Below are positions 1 through 8,766 of a DNA stretch of 64,000 nucleotides, in pieces. The DNA lies in assembly GCA_021806345.1 (NCBI GenBank), contig JAJZXP010000387.1, positions 1 to 64,000 of the forward strand, written 5' to 3'. Each line of letters opens with the position of its first letter. The stretch's first letter is position 1. The notes below the pieces were generated by a model, which saw only the letters and a program-made list of their open reading frames with translations, was not told the origin of the DNA and did no database searches. Both the position numbers and the translations under genes were made by a program. Origin of the DNA: Thermoplasmata archaeon (GTDB taxonomy: Archaea > Thermoplasmatota > Thermoplasmata > Thermoplasmatales > Thermoplasmataceae).

Positions 1-1
1 A

Positions 2-146
2 GGCATAGATCGATTGCATATAGACAGGGATGTATGCAAGGGGAGCACTGATACCCACAAAGAGGCAACGCTATGAACGACAGCGACCTTAGAACCTCCA
101 ATCCCTTGGGATGGAGAGTATGTCAGAGTTATGCAACGCAATGATA
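2..146 (+). pseudogene. Degraded transposase tail, probably TnpB (IS200/IS605 type)
   Basis: Two short open stretches in different frames look like the C-terminus of a TnpB-type protein. Frame 2 (2-76) reads ..HIDRDVCKGSTDTHKEATL then stop, and its RDV resembles the RDxN motif near the end of TnpB. Frame 1 (76-146) reads NDSDLRTSNPLGWRVCQSYA.. then stop. Joining them needs one frameshift near 72. The left part lies outside the window. The assignment rests on remembered family tails only and is uncertain. Confidence 0.35.
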
Positions 147-154
147 TTTAGGAA

Positions 155-167
155 TAAATTTAAATTT
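155..167 (+). promoter_or_regulatory. TATA box for the acetamidase-family gene
   Basis: The AT-only stretch AAATTTAAATTT is centred about 27 bp before the ATG at 189. This is the archaeal TATA-to-start distance expected for a leaderless transcript, and no Shine-Dalgarno sequence is seen before the ATG. Confidence 0.45.
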
Positions 168-188
168 CATATTGAATCACAATAAACT

Positions 189-1109
189 ATGGAACTGGAT
201 GGAAGTCTTACAATCAATCAGCATTTCAGATGGTCTAATAAAAATCGGCCGGTTATGGATGTAAATGAGGGAGAATTATTTTCAATAAGAATACCCGATT
301 CCTCAACTGGGCAGATTCGTAGAAGCTTTTCACTTGAGGACTTGAATAAAATAGACTCCTCAAAATACGATGCAGGTATTGGCCCAATTAGGATTAAGGG
401 AGCAGAACCAGGTGACACAATTGAAGTAAATATTATTGACATTAAAACTTGGAATTGGGGATGGACTGCAATAATGAATAATTTTGGGCTTTTAAAAAAT
501 GAATACCAAGAAAAACTGGTTATATGGAAAATCGAAAACGGATTTGCCAAACCGGAGAGAGGTTTCTCAAGAAGTGTTGAAGTTAAAATAGAGCCATTTT
601 TAGGTGTAATTGGAACTGCACCGGAAAAGGGCGAGTTCGGAATGATTCCACCTCAAACATTCGGAGGCAATATGGACAACAAATTAAATAGGAAGGATAG
701 CCGAATATTTTTACCCGTTAACGTTGAAGGTGGTTTACTTTCATTTTCTGATCCCCACGCAGCGCAGGGGGATGGAGAAGTTTGTGGCACAGCAATAGAA
801 ACGGGGGCAGAAGTAACCGCTATGGTTAAAGTACACAAGACATTAAAAATTAGATCACCAATGACAGTTGGTTCAGAAAAATGCACTGCGAATTACATAG
901 CTACCACAGGTATCGACCCAGACCTAGTAGAAGCATCAAAAAAGGCAGTTAGGAATATGGTTGAATACTTAAAATCTCTGGGGTTCAATGAGGAGGAAGG
1001 TTACATTCTCTCCAGCGTTGCTGGAAATTTGAGGATATCGGAGATTGTAGATGAACCCAATTTCGTTGTATCGATGCTAATGGATAATGATATTTTCAAG
1101 AATCTTTAA
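189..1109 (+). CDS. Acetamidase/formamidase family protein
   Basis: This 306-residue protein reads as a complete FmdA/AmdA-family member, cytoplasmic enzymes that hydrolyse short amides such as formamide or acetamide to the acid and ammonia. Recognisable parts are the mid-protein stretch LGVIGTAPEKGEFGMIPPQTFGGNMDNK and, further on, SDPHAAQGDGEVCGTAIE, the conserved His/Asp/Glu-rich core of the family. The length matches the short (about 300 aa) form. It stands alone between a transposon remnant and tRNA-Ala, with its own TATA box and probably a leaderless mRNA. The exact substrate cannot be read from sequence; in an acidophile, ammonia release could help pH control (inference). Confidence 0.85.
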   Translation: MELDGSLTINQHFRWSNKNRPVMDVNEGELFSIRIPDSSTGQIRRSFSLEDLNKIDSSKYDAGIGPIRIKGAEPGDTIEVNIIDIKTWNWGWTAIMNNFGLLKNEYQEKLVIWKIENGFAKPERGFSRSVEVKIEPFLGVIGTAPEKGEFGMIPPQTFGGNMDNKLNRKDSRIFLPVNVEGGLLSFSDPHAAQGDGEVCGTAIETGAEVTAMVKVHKTLKIRSPMTVGSEKCTANYIATTGIDPDLVEASKKAVRNMVEYLKSLGFNEEEGYILSSVAGNLRISEIVDEPNFVVSMLMDNDIFKNL

Positions 1110-1523
1110 GATAACTAAATATCAAAAAAAAACAAACAAATAACTATTAAAAAGGGGAATGTAAAATTTAGAATTCATTTCGGAATGTAGTCAAGGAAAA
1201 GAAAAGTGAACTAAGTTCTCTCCTTCATTGTGAACTTATCATTCTGATTCCTTGAAACGAAATGGAAATCTGGGGCTTCAAACTTTATCTAATATTACCG
1301 GGAATTCAAAATTTGAAACGAAGGATGAGAATTATTCTTACATATTCTATTTTTTGGGATATCTATATAAAATTATTTTCTCACCACCAATAATAAAACA
1401 GGACCTCAATATCAGTTTTTTCACATGAATAGACAATCCCATGCTGATATCTGAGGAAATTTCAGTAGAAAAACCTAAATTCTAAAAGAGTTCAAACCGC
1501 AGCAATCCCTGCACATTTGTTAA
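1110..1523. other. Intergenic region, no gene recognised
   Basis: About 414 bases of AT-rich DNA between the amidase gene and tRNA-Ala. It opens with an A-rich stretch after the stop codon. An imperfect inverted repeat (CCTCAATATCAG near 1402 against CTGATATCTGAGG near 1444) is the only structure noticed. No ORF of recognisable type and no RNA gene was seen. Confidence 0.5.
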
Positions 1524-1595
1524 TGGACTGGAGGGGATTTGAACCCCTGGCCTCTTCCATGCCAAGGAAGCGATCTACCTCTGATCTACCAGCCC
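1524..1595 (-). tRNA. tRNA-Ala (GGC anticodon)
   Basis: The minus strand folds as a complete 72-nt cloverleaf. The acceptor GGGCTGG pairs with CCAGTCC, giving the G3-U70 wobble pair that is the alanine identity element. The anticodon stem is CTTCC/GGAAG with loop TTGGCAT and anticodon GGC, the T-arm is AGGGG-TTCAAAT-CCCCT, and the discriminator is A. CCA is not encoded and no intron is present. Confidence 0.95.
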
Positions 1596-1668
1596 TGTGG
1601 GGTGATTAGGTTCTGTCTATAAAATTTTGCGAACTGGGGGCATTATTTTCAAAGTCAAAATCACAAAA

Positions 1669-1680
1669 TTTAATATATTA
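1669..1680 (+). promoter_or_regulatory. TATA box of the pilus/secretion operon
   Basis: TTTAATATATTA is centred about 25 bp before the ATG at 1700, so transcription should begin at or next to the start codon (leaderless). It would drive the four-gene operon to 6701. Confidence 0.6.
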
Positions 1681-1699
1681 GTTACATTGGATGTATTAA

Positions 1700-3280
1700 A
1701 TGCCTCTTTTCCCTTCCCTGAAGAGCAGAAGCAAAAAACTTCCTGCAACATCAACTCAGCAAATTAGAGAAGAGCGCAAATTAGATGTACCATCAGTAGG
1801 TAGATATGAAGTTTTGGATGAATATACTATAATCCCGCAGACTGTATCTGTAGAAATATCATGGAATCCAAACACTATGGAAGCTATGTATGTGGTGAAT
1901 GAACCCGTTATGTCATCCGATGAAAATGAACTTTTGAAGAGAATCTCAAAAAACATGGAACAGATAGTAAAAAACACAAAAAACCTCCCTGACGATCTCA
2001 GCACCTTAACGATTGAAAGAGTCATAGATGCCTATTTAAAGGGCAGAAAGTACAAACTGAATAGAAGAACAACTGACAAGATAAAATATTACATCAAGAG
2101 GAACTATGAGGGATTTGGACCACTCGAGCCAGTAATAAGGGACCCACTGGTTGAGGATGTGTCGTGCAACGGTGTTGGCGTCCCCATATTTATTGAGCAT
2201 AAGATACACGGATCTCTTAAGACAAACGTAGTCTTTGATTCAGAAAAGGATTTGGATTCCTATGTTGTAAGACTGGCTCAAATGTGTGGGAAGGAGGTAT
2301 CAATGAATGAACCCATTATCGACGGCACTTTTCCTCAGGGTCATAGAATTCAATTAACCTATGGTAATGAAATATCTACCAAGGGATCAGCCTTTACATT
2401 CAGGTTGTTCAGAGAAACGCCATTCACGCCAATTGAACTGATAAAGTATGGAACAGCAACAGCTGAACTTGTTGCATATCTTTGGTTTGTGGTTGAGAAC
2501 TTAAAATCAGCCATTATTGCAGGCGTTCCTGGAGTTGGTAAGACTTCCACAATTAACGCGTTTCTCATGTTCATTCCTTCAAACACCAAGGTCTTCAGCA
2601 TCGAAGAGACGAGGGAAATAAATATCATGCACCAGAACTGGGTAGCTACATCAACCAGGGAAAGCATATACTCGACATCAAGCAGGGATGAAAAGAACCC
2701 GCCAATTGGTATGTTTGAACTTGTGAAAATGGCAATGAGGCAGAGGCCAACATACATAGTTCTTGGGGAAATCAGAGGAAGGGAATCATACTCACTCTTT
2801 CAGGCAATTTCAACTGGCCACACGGCATACTCAACCATCCATGCTGATTCTATGGAAACGCTGGTTAACAGATTGGAGTCTAATCCTCTAAACATACCCA
2901 GGGTTCTCATAAGCTCACTAAACGTTGTAATTTTCAACAAATTCGTGAGGGTTGGCAGTAGAAATATGAGGAAATTGATGGAAATAGACGAGATTGTCGG
3001 CATCGATTCAGATTCAGGAGAAATATTATATAATCGAGTGTTCAGTTATGATTTCAATGAGAACAGACAGGTTTTTTCAGGGTATAGTAAGATATTGAAT
3101 GAGGTTAGGGATACTAAGCAGATGACACAGGAAGACTTTGATGCAGAATTTAAGAAAAGGATGCATCTGCTGGAAGCGATGGTGGAAAATAATATCACTG
3201 ACTACACCAATATCACTAGGATCATAAACATATATTACAAGGACCCTGAGACGGCTTTGAAAATGGCAAGTGGTGCATAA
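1700..3280 (+). CDS. Type IV pilus / Tad-type secretion ATPase (GspE/TadA/FlaI superfamily), first copy
   Basis: This 526-residue VirB11/GspE-superfamily ATPase powers assembly or secretion from the cytoplasmic face of a membrane platform. The P-loop GVPGVGKT is at residues 275-282. The acidic Asp-box region IEETREI is near 301-307, the Walker B/arginine region VLGEIRG is at 354-360, and the His box STGHTAYSTIHAD is at 371-383, so all catalytic motifs are intact. The N-terminal 90 residues are poorly conserved; the N2 domain begins near IKRNYEGFGPLEPVIRDP. A TATA box supports the ATG at 1700. The next gene's ATG overlaps the stop by one base. The gene is paralogous to the ATPase at 5115-6701. 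No pilin or prepilin peptidase is seen nearby, so the cargo is unknown. Confidence 0.9.
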   Translation: MPLFPSLKSRSKKLPATSTQQIREERKLDVPSVGRYEVLDEYTIIPQTVSVEISWNPNTMEAMYVVNEPVMSSDENELLKRISKNMEQIVKNTKNLPDDLSTLTIERVIDAYLKGRKYKLNRRTTDKIKYYIKRNYEGFGPLEPVIRDPLVEDVSCNGVGVPIFIEHKIHGSLKTNVVFDSEKDLDSYVVRLAQMCGKEVSMNEPIIDGTFPQGHRIQLTYGNEISTKGSAFTFRLFRETPFTPIELIKYGTATAELVAYLWFVVENLKSAIIAGVPGVGKTSTINAFLMFIPSNTKVFSIEETREINIMHQNWVATSTRESIYSTSSRDEKNPPIGMFELVKMAMRQRPTYIVLGEIRGRESYSLFQAISTGHTAYSTIHADSMETLVNRLESNPLNIPRVLISSLNVVIFNKFVRVGSRNMRKLMEIDEIVGIDSDSGEILYNRVFSYDFNENRQVFSGYSKILNEVRDTKQMTQEDFDAEFKKRMHLLEAMVENNITDYTNITRIINIYYKDPETALKMASGA

Positions 3281-4251
3281 TGGAAGAAGGAAAGGAAATC
3301 TCAATAAAAAAGGAAAATACCAAACCGTCATTCTTTCAGAATCTAAACAACAAACTCAACCCAAAACAACCCAAAGTAATCCTACCTGCACCGGGATTTT
3401 TCGATGTAGCAGCCGTCAAAATCTTCGGAAATGTACTTCAAAAATACATGACATCTAACAAAATGGATGAAAGCTTGAGAAAGGCAAAGATTCCGATGGA
3501 TGCTATAGAGTATTTCTCAAGGGGATTGCTTGGTGCGATTATTTTCATAGCAGTGAGCATTGTGGGAGTCGATATTTTTGTGTTAAAATTCCCAGATTTT
3601 ACAATTATGGCATTTGCGATCTGGTTCATGATGGTAATAATCTATTTTGCTCTCCTTTCTGAATTCCCAAATTCTGTGGCGAACACAAGAAAGAAAAAAA
3701 TAGATGCAGTTTTACCACTGGCAATGGGATACATTGCGACCATGGCATCTGCAGACATGCCTGTAGAAAATATTATCTACGAATTGGCAAACAGTCAGGA
3801 ATACGGAGAACTGGCCAGGGAAGCCAAGAGTATATCCGTTTCAACAAGGCTTTTTGGAGAAGACATCATAAATGCGGTCAAGGAAGGGGCTTCAAACACT
3901 CCTTCACAGAGATTCTCTGAATTTTTGCAGGGTATTATAACAACTCAAACGTCTGGAGGGGATCTGAAGGAATACTTCAAGCAGAAAGCACTGCAGTACC
4001 AGACTGAATTAAGCACTTTGATTAAGAGAAACACAGAGTCTCTTTCGGTTCTCGCGGAGAGTTATATCATAGTTGGTATAATGTTTCCACTCATACTCAT
4101 GGTCATCATAGGAACAGTAACATCCGTTATACCGGGAGAAGGGTCCGAGACCCTAACGGTTCTGTATCTTATAGTGTTTTTGATAATACCAGTTATAGCG
4201 ATAATGTTTGCACTTATACTGAGCAGCACCATTGGAGAGGTGGATGTATGA
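3280..4251 (+). CDS. Type II secretion F-domain platform protein (TadC/FlaJ-like), first of pair
   Basis: This 323-residue inner-membrane platform protein has membrane segments at about 82-103, 108-127, 262-284 and 293-315. The cytoplasmic helical domain between them (about 128-260) carries the T2SSF-type pattern PLAMGYIATMASADMPVENIIYELA. Archaeal FlaJ/PilC proteins usually have two such domains in about 500 residues or more. Here there is one, and the partner domain is in the next gene, as with bacterial TadB/TadC. It is translationally coupled on both sides: one base overlap with the upstream ATPase and four (ATGA) with the next gene. The N-terminal 80 residues are soluble and Lys/Asn-rich. 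Confidence 0.85.
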   Translation: MEEGKEISIKKENTKPSFFQNLNNKLNPKQPKVILPAPGFFDVAAVKIFGNVLQKYMTSNKMDESLRKAKIPMDAIEYFSRGLLGAIIFIAVSIVGVDIFVLKFPDFTIMAFAIWFMMVIIYFALLSEFPNSVANTRKKKIDAVLPLAMGYIATMASADMPVENIIYELANSQEYGELAREAKSISVSTRLFGEDIINAVKEGASNTPSQRFSEFLQGIITTQTSGGDLKEYFKQKALQYQTELSTLIKRNTESLSVLAESYIIVGIMFPLILMVIIGTVTSVIPGEGSETLTVLYLIVFLIIPVIAIMFALILSSTIGEVDV

Positions 4252-5114
4252 GATACGAGGTAGGCGGAGTCGAAATCAGGTACCTTGCTTTTACTTTTTC
4301 AGTCACGGCGCTTGTAGCAGCATTCTTCTTCGGTTACTTTTTCAAGTATCCAGCATTAGATCCGCTGGACCACCCGTTAATTCTTGCTTCCATAGCAATG
4401 ATTGTTGTATTCTTTCCATTTGGACTTACAGATTTCGCTAGAATAAAGAGAATTGAAGAAGCTGAAAGAAGGCTACCAGATTTTTTGAGGGACCTCGCGG
4501 GGCATACAAATTTCGGAACACCAATGTCAGAAGCCATACTGAGGAGTTCAGAAAATAACTATGGTCCCCTTTCATCGGAGATTGAACATCTGGCTGGGAT
4601 GATAAAACTTGGAATTCCTGTGGAAACGGCTTTGAATGACTTTGGAAAGCGACTAAAGTCAACATCCATAATACGAGTTGGAAAAATTATAAAAAAGGCA
4701 AGTGAATCAGGAAGCAATACTTCAGACGTAATTTCCCTTGTGTCAAGTTTTACAACTCAAACCTACTTGATGAGAGAGAGCAGATTTGCAGATATGAGAA
4801 GTTATTCAACAACTCTTGCCACGTCATTTGGCGTTTTCCTGTTTGTGATAGTGATGTTGGACACATTCTTTTTTCCACAAATATCAGGCGGGAGCCTATC
4901 GGGGGGAAGTTCAGGGGGAGTGTTATCAATCGGTTCCGCAAATTCGTTTTTCCAGATCGAGAGATTGTTCAGTGCAGGGGTCATTGTACAGAGTGCTGCC
5001 TCTGGGCTGATATCTGGTGTTTTCAGGGATGGAAGGCTAACTTCAGGTGCATTGATGTCAGGAATTTTGGTGATGATAAGCATAGTTGTACTGGGAATAA
5101 TTGGGGTGATGTAG
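4248..5114 (+). CDS. Type II secretion F-domain platform protein (TadB/FlaJ-like), second of pair
   Basis: This 288-residue membrane protein completes the platform. Membrane segments are at about 12-30, 42-60, 188-209 and 265-287. The cytoplasmic domain begins after LTDFARIKRIEEAERRLPDFLRDLA, which is the classic TadB/TadC/FlaJ motif. A Gly/Ser-rich stretch at about 213-224 follows the third membrane segment and is probably an exposed loop. The C-terminus (ASGLISGVFRDGRLTSG, then a hydrophobic helix) is also typical of the family. The start overlaps the preceding stop as ATGA, and the stop is directly followed by the GTG of the second ATPase. Confidence 0.85.
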   Translation: MRYEVGGVEIRYLAFTFSVTALVAAFFFGYFFKYPALDPLDHPLILASIAMIVVFFPFGLTDFARIKRIEEAERRLPDFLRDLAGHTNFGTPMSEAILRSSENNYGPLSSEIEHLAGMIKLGIPVETALNDFGKRLKSTSIIRVGKIIKKASESGSNTSDVISLVSSFTTQTYLMRESRFADMRSYSTTLATSFGVFLFVIVMLDTFFFPQISGGSLSGGSSGGVLSIGSANSFFQIERLFSAGVIVQSAASGLISGVFRDGRLTSGALMSGILVMISIVVLGIIGVM

Positions 5115-6701
5115 GTGGCCCTTTTTTCCAAGACAAAAAAGAAGTCAGGGAAGAGAAAATTCCTGGTAAGGCAATCCACAACTGCTGCAAAGTACCAGAA
5201 GAGGTCAAGTGAAGACAGGTTTTTCACAGAATTAGTGCCTGGAACTGTATTTTCAAGAGTTTATTTTGACAGGGGAGCCACCATATTCAGGTATGAAGTA
5301 ATTGAACCTGAATTGAGAGAAAGAGTTCTCAGATTATACGCAAAATATAGGGATGAATTCTTTACCGAAATTACAAATCCGGACAATTACAAGACAGAAG
5401 CAGTATCCAAAAGGGATGCCGTGCCACAATTCATACGTGCACTGAGAATGACAAATTCATTCACAAGTGAAGAACTGGACAGTTTATCATATTACGTCGA
5501 GAGGGATATCAAAGGTTTTGGAAAGATAGAACCATTGATGAAAGACCCAAATGTAGAGGATGTATCGTGCGATGCCCCAGGAGTCCCAGTATTCGTTTTC
5601 CACAGATCTTTTGGTTACATTCCAACAAATGTAATTTTCGAAGATGCTCTTGAACTTGAGGCTTTTGTCAAAAAGATATTGCAGGATGTTGGCAGACACA
5701 TCTCAATTGCAAATCCAATCGTCGATGCTACTCTCGAGGATGGCTCAAGAATTTCTGCATCATTGGGGAAACATATCACAAACAAGGGATCCTCATTCAC
5801 GATAAGAAAATTCAGGGAGGAACCAATGACGCCTCTGGATCTAATTCAAAGATCACTCTGCAACACCAGAGTGTTTGCATACCTATGGGTTCTAACAGAG
5901 TATGGTGGAAATATAATGGTGGTTGGTGGAACCGCTACCGGTAAAACTACCCTGATGAACGCCATACTTTTGTTTATACCCGCTTCAAAGAAAATTGTAT
6001 CCATTGAGGACACAAGGGAAATCAACCTGATACACGAGAACTGGGTACCCATGGTCACAAGATCAGGATACGGCAAGCTTGATCCAGAAACCGGAAAGAG
6101 ATCCGGGGAAATCGATATGTTCGACCTTTTGACTGTGACCATGAGGCAGAGGCCGAACTACGTTATTGTGGGGGAGGTGAGAGGGGCAGAAGCATTCACA
6201 CTCTTTCAGGCAATGTCCATTGGTAGATATGTTTACGGAACATTCCACGCAGATGATATAAGCACGTTTATACACAGGATGGAATCTAAACCAATTAATA
6301 TACCCAGAAACCTTCTTCTGACGCTGGATGTCGTAATAATCTTGCAAAATATAGTAGATGAGAGAGGTTCGAGGAGGAGAATAAAGACAATCTCAGAAAT
6401 TGCAGGGCAGGACGAAATATCAAATGATATCGTTATAAACAACGCATTCGGTCTGAATGATATGTCGGATACCCAAACTTACTCAGGTTTCAGCTATTCA
6501 ATGCGTAAAATTGCAGACAAGGAAGGGAAGTATGAATCCGACATTGAGCAGGAAATAGATATTAGAACTCAAGTTCTGGAAAAAATGATAGAAAAGGGAA
6601 TATCGAACTACAAGGACTTCTATTACATGGTCAACCAGTTCTACAAGGACAGGAGGAAGGTATTCCAGAGTTTAGACCTCCCAGAACTCATTCAGGTTTG
6701 A
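5115..6701 (+). CDS. Type IV pilus / Tad-type secretion ATPase, second copy with altered His box
   Basis: This 528-residue paralogue of the ATPase at 1700-3280 is read from a GTG directly after the TAG of the platform gene. The P-loop GGTATGKT is at 271-278, SIEDTREI near 296-303 and VGEVRG at 352-357. The His box reads SIGRYVYGTFHAD (368-380), so the first His of the usual TGH motif is Arg371 while His378 is kept. The N-terminus is basic (KTKKKSGKRK). It ends the operon and overlaps the convergent antiporter gene by 10 bp. With two different ATPases around one platform pair, it may be a regulatory or retraction partner or form hetero-hexamers; this is inference. Confidence 0.9.
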   Translation: MALFSKTKKKSGKRKFLVRQSTTAAKYQKRSSEDRFFTELVPGTVFSRVYFDRGATIFRYEVIEPELRERVLRLYAKYRDEFFTEITNPDNYKTEAVSKRDAVPQFIRALRMTNSFTSEELDSLSYYVERDIKGFGKIEPLMKDPNVEDVSCDAPGVPVFVFHRSFGYIPTNVIFEDALELEAFVKKILQDVGRHISIANPIVDATLEDGSRISASLGKHITNKGSSFTIRKFREEPMTPLDLIQRSLCNTRVFAYLWVLTEYGGNIMVVGGTATGKTTLMNAILLFIPASKKIVSIEDTREINLIHENWVPMVTRSGYGKLDPETGKRSGEIDMFDLLTVTMRQRPNYVIVGEVRGAEAFTLFQAMSIGRYVYGTFHADDISTFIHRMESKPINIPRNLLLTLDVVIILQNIVDERGSRRRIKTISEIAGQDEISNDIVINNAFGLNDMSDTQTYSGFSYSMRKIADKEGKYESDIEQEIDIRTQVLEKMIEKGISNYKDFYYMVNQFYKDRRKVFQSLDLPELIQV

Positions 6702-7978
6702 GTTGCGTCTGTAGGCAGTAATTTTCCAGCCACATATGGCAAGTATATGGTCTGCAGCAGTATGGAAATCAACACAATAAATGCAACATCTATTTCTATG
6801 ACAGGTCCCCATCTCAGGAGAAGGCCATTCCCGGATAGTATGCCTACAGTTAAGGGTACAGTGGCTTCCACAACTGATACCACACCCCTTGGACCTGAAA
6901 GTGCAATAAATGCTCTGACTCTCCAATTCTTAGTTGGTCCTGATTTGTTCTTCCGTGACGGAGGAAGAGACAGGAACACGGCAACGGGTCTTACCACAAA
7001 TATTATTATCAACGCCAGGAAAAGGCCCTGCATCAGATACCCGGTGATATCGTTCAATGTTATGAGTGATCCTACCAGAATAAATATCAGACCCTGTGCA
7101 AGGAATGATAGATTCTCCTGGAAGTTTGACTCTCTGGACCAGAATATACTCTTGTCTGTGAAATTTCCAACTATTGCGCCCGTTGCAATAATCGCGGGAA
7201 ATGGGGTTATCCCAACGAGTTCAAGAGATGCAAGTTCAAACAGAATTACTCCAAGAAGGAGACCGACTATGAGATTTTCGAAATTCAGAAGTTTGTTGAG
7301 ATAAACTATGATAAACCCAAGGAACAATCCGACTGCTGCCGGGACAGCAATCTGTAAAATCAGAAACAAGGGAATACTTGGCAAAAGTCCAAAATGATTT
7401 CCTAGGAAATTGAATAGAGTGGAATAGGAAGAGTAAGGATAAATGAATGATATCGCAAGTGTAACAAGTATAATTGCCAGCGGATCATTGAAGAGACTCT
7501 CCCCTATCAACGTTCCAGAGTAGTCGTCCTTGATCTTTATCTTCTTAAATAATGGCAACAGGGTGGAAGGATCTGTAGGTGAAATTATAGCCCCAAACAG
7601 GAACCCAATCATGAACGGAGCACCAGTGAGTAGCGAAAAGAATAATCCGGCAACTATTGATGTCACAACCATTCCCAGTGTGTTAAGCGAAACAATGCTT
7701 GCAAGATATTTTCTCATTACACGAAAATTTATGTTGTGGCTCTCATAGTAAAGTATAACTGCCAAACCGAGTATGCCAATTCCAAATCCCGCAAAATCCT
7801 GAACCATATACTCTGCAAAGCCATGTGTGATCAACCCGAGGCCCGGGCCAAATAAAAGACCAAGTGCTATAAGTATTGGAATCTCAACCAGTGAGGCCTT
7901 TCGTGCTATTGGGATAGAAAATGAGGCAATGATGAGCAGAAAACTCAGTTCAAAAAAGTTAGAGCCCTGTATGGCCAT
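6692..7978 (-). CDS. Na+/H+ antiporter, CPA1 (NhaP-like) family
   Basis: This 428-residue multi-pass membrane protein has roughly 12 hydrophobic helices and hardly any soluble domain. The pattern SLFNDPLAIILV matches the conserved 'FND' helix of cation:proton antiporters, preceded by GAIISPTDPSTLLPLF, the CPA1 'SPTDP' motif; these residues form the ion-binding core. It exchanges monovalent cations for protons at the cytoplasmic membrane, relevant to pH homeostasis in an acidophile. There is no C-terminal TrkA domain. The ATG overlaps the nadE stop by one base (TAATG), so the two are probably co-transcribed. Confidence 0.9.
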   Translation of the reverse strand: MAIQGSNFFELSFLLIIASFSIPIARKASLVEIPILIALGLLFGPGLGLITHGFAEYMVQDFAGFGIGILGLAVILYYESHNINFRVMRKYLASIVSLNTLGMVVTSIVAGLFFSLLTGAPFMIGFLFGAIISPTDPSTLLPLFKKIKIKDDYSGTLIGESLFNDPLAIILVTLAISFIYPYSSYSTLFNFLGNHFGLLPSIPLFLILQIAVPAAVGLFLGFIIVYLNKLLNFENLIVGLLLGVILFELASLELVGITPFPAIIATGAIVGNFTDKSIFWSRESNFQENLSFLAQGLIFILVGSLITLNDITGYLMQGLFLALIIIFVVRPVAVFLSLPPSRKNKSGPTKNWRVRAFIALSGPRGVVSVVEATVPLTVGILSGNGLLLRWGPVIEIDVAFIVLISILLQTIYLPYVAGKLLPTDATQT

Positions 7979-8703
7979 TATAGATCCATTTCCGGTCTGG
8001 GAGGCATCACTCTCTTGTGAGCGCTGTTTTCATAAAGGCTTTTCAATTTCCTCCCAGCTATAGAATCATTAAATTTTTTATTTGAGAGAAAATATTCGAT
8101 TTCTGAATCAAGTTCATCGTAAGAAAAACCCAATTCTCTTTCATCGTACTGGTCAGTCCACAGACCTGCAGATGGTAGTTTTCTGATTATGGGCAGTGGA
8201 ACACCAATTTCTTTGGACATTGATCTTACATCTGTTTTAGTGGACTGCAGCAGTGGTTCGATATCGCATCCTCCATCCCCAAATTTGGTGTAATATCCCG
8301 TAATGTACTCTGTCAAATTTGTTGTTCCCACGACAATTCCCTGCTCCTTGTTTGCGAAATAGTACAAAATGGTCATCCGGATTCTGGATTTTATGTTGCC
8401 CAACAGTTTCTTATCCTTAATCTCCAGGATAGATTCGTATGATTTTACGAAGTTATCTATATAGACATTTTTTATGGGAATTCCAGACGCGTTCTCCAAT
8501 TGTATTATATCATTCTTGTCTTTTTCTGATGTATATATCTCTGGCATGAACACTGCCATTATCTGATCAGGTTGAATAGAATTCTTAAGCAGCATAAGGA
8601 CCAGAGAACTGTCTATACCTCCACTAACTCCAAGGATTGCCTTCTTATTATTTATATGGTGTTTTAAAAAATTCTGTATTTTATCAGTCCTGTTCATAGC
8701 CAT
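7978..8703 (-). CDS. nadE: NAD+ synthetase, ammonia-dependent
   Basis: This 241-residue enzyme amidates deamido-NAD to NAD+ with ATP, the last step of NAD synthesis. The PP-loop SGGIDSS is at residues 27-33. GTTNLTEYITGYYTKFGDGGCDIEPL is the diagnostic NadE core, and LPSAGLWTDQYDERELGFSYDELD follows. There is no glutaminase (nitrilase) domain, so it would use free ammonia, as usual for short archaeal forms. It is translationally coupled to the antiporter downstream and separated from folD by 63 bp. Confidence 0.95.
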   Translation of the reverse strand: MAMNRTDKIQNFLKHHINNKKAILGVSGGIDSSLVLMLLKNSIQPDQIMAVFMPEIYTSEKDKNDIIQLENASGIPIKNVYIDNFVKSYESILEIKDKKLLGNIKSRIRMTILYYFANKEQGIVVGTTNLTEYITGYYTKFGDGGCDIEPLLQSTKTDVRSMSKEIGVPLPIIRKLPSAGLWTDQYDERELGFSYDELDSEIEYFLSNKKFNDSIAGRKLKSLYENSAHKRVMPPRPEMDL

Positions 8704-8766
8704 AAAAAGATATTGTTTATCCTGTTAATTAATTATTTGTAAAATATGTTGAACTGATAGTATTCC

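Noticed and set aside
6747..7304. 185-codon plus-strand ORF opposite the antiporter gene
   Set aside because: It lies wholly antisense to a strongly conserved antiporter gene, and its protein sequence has no recognisable motif.
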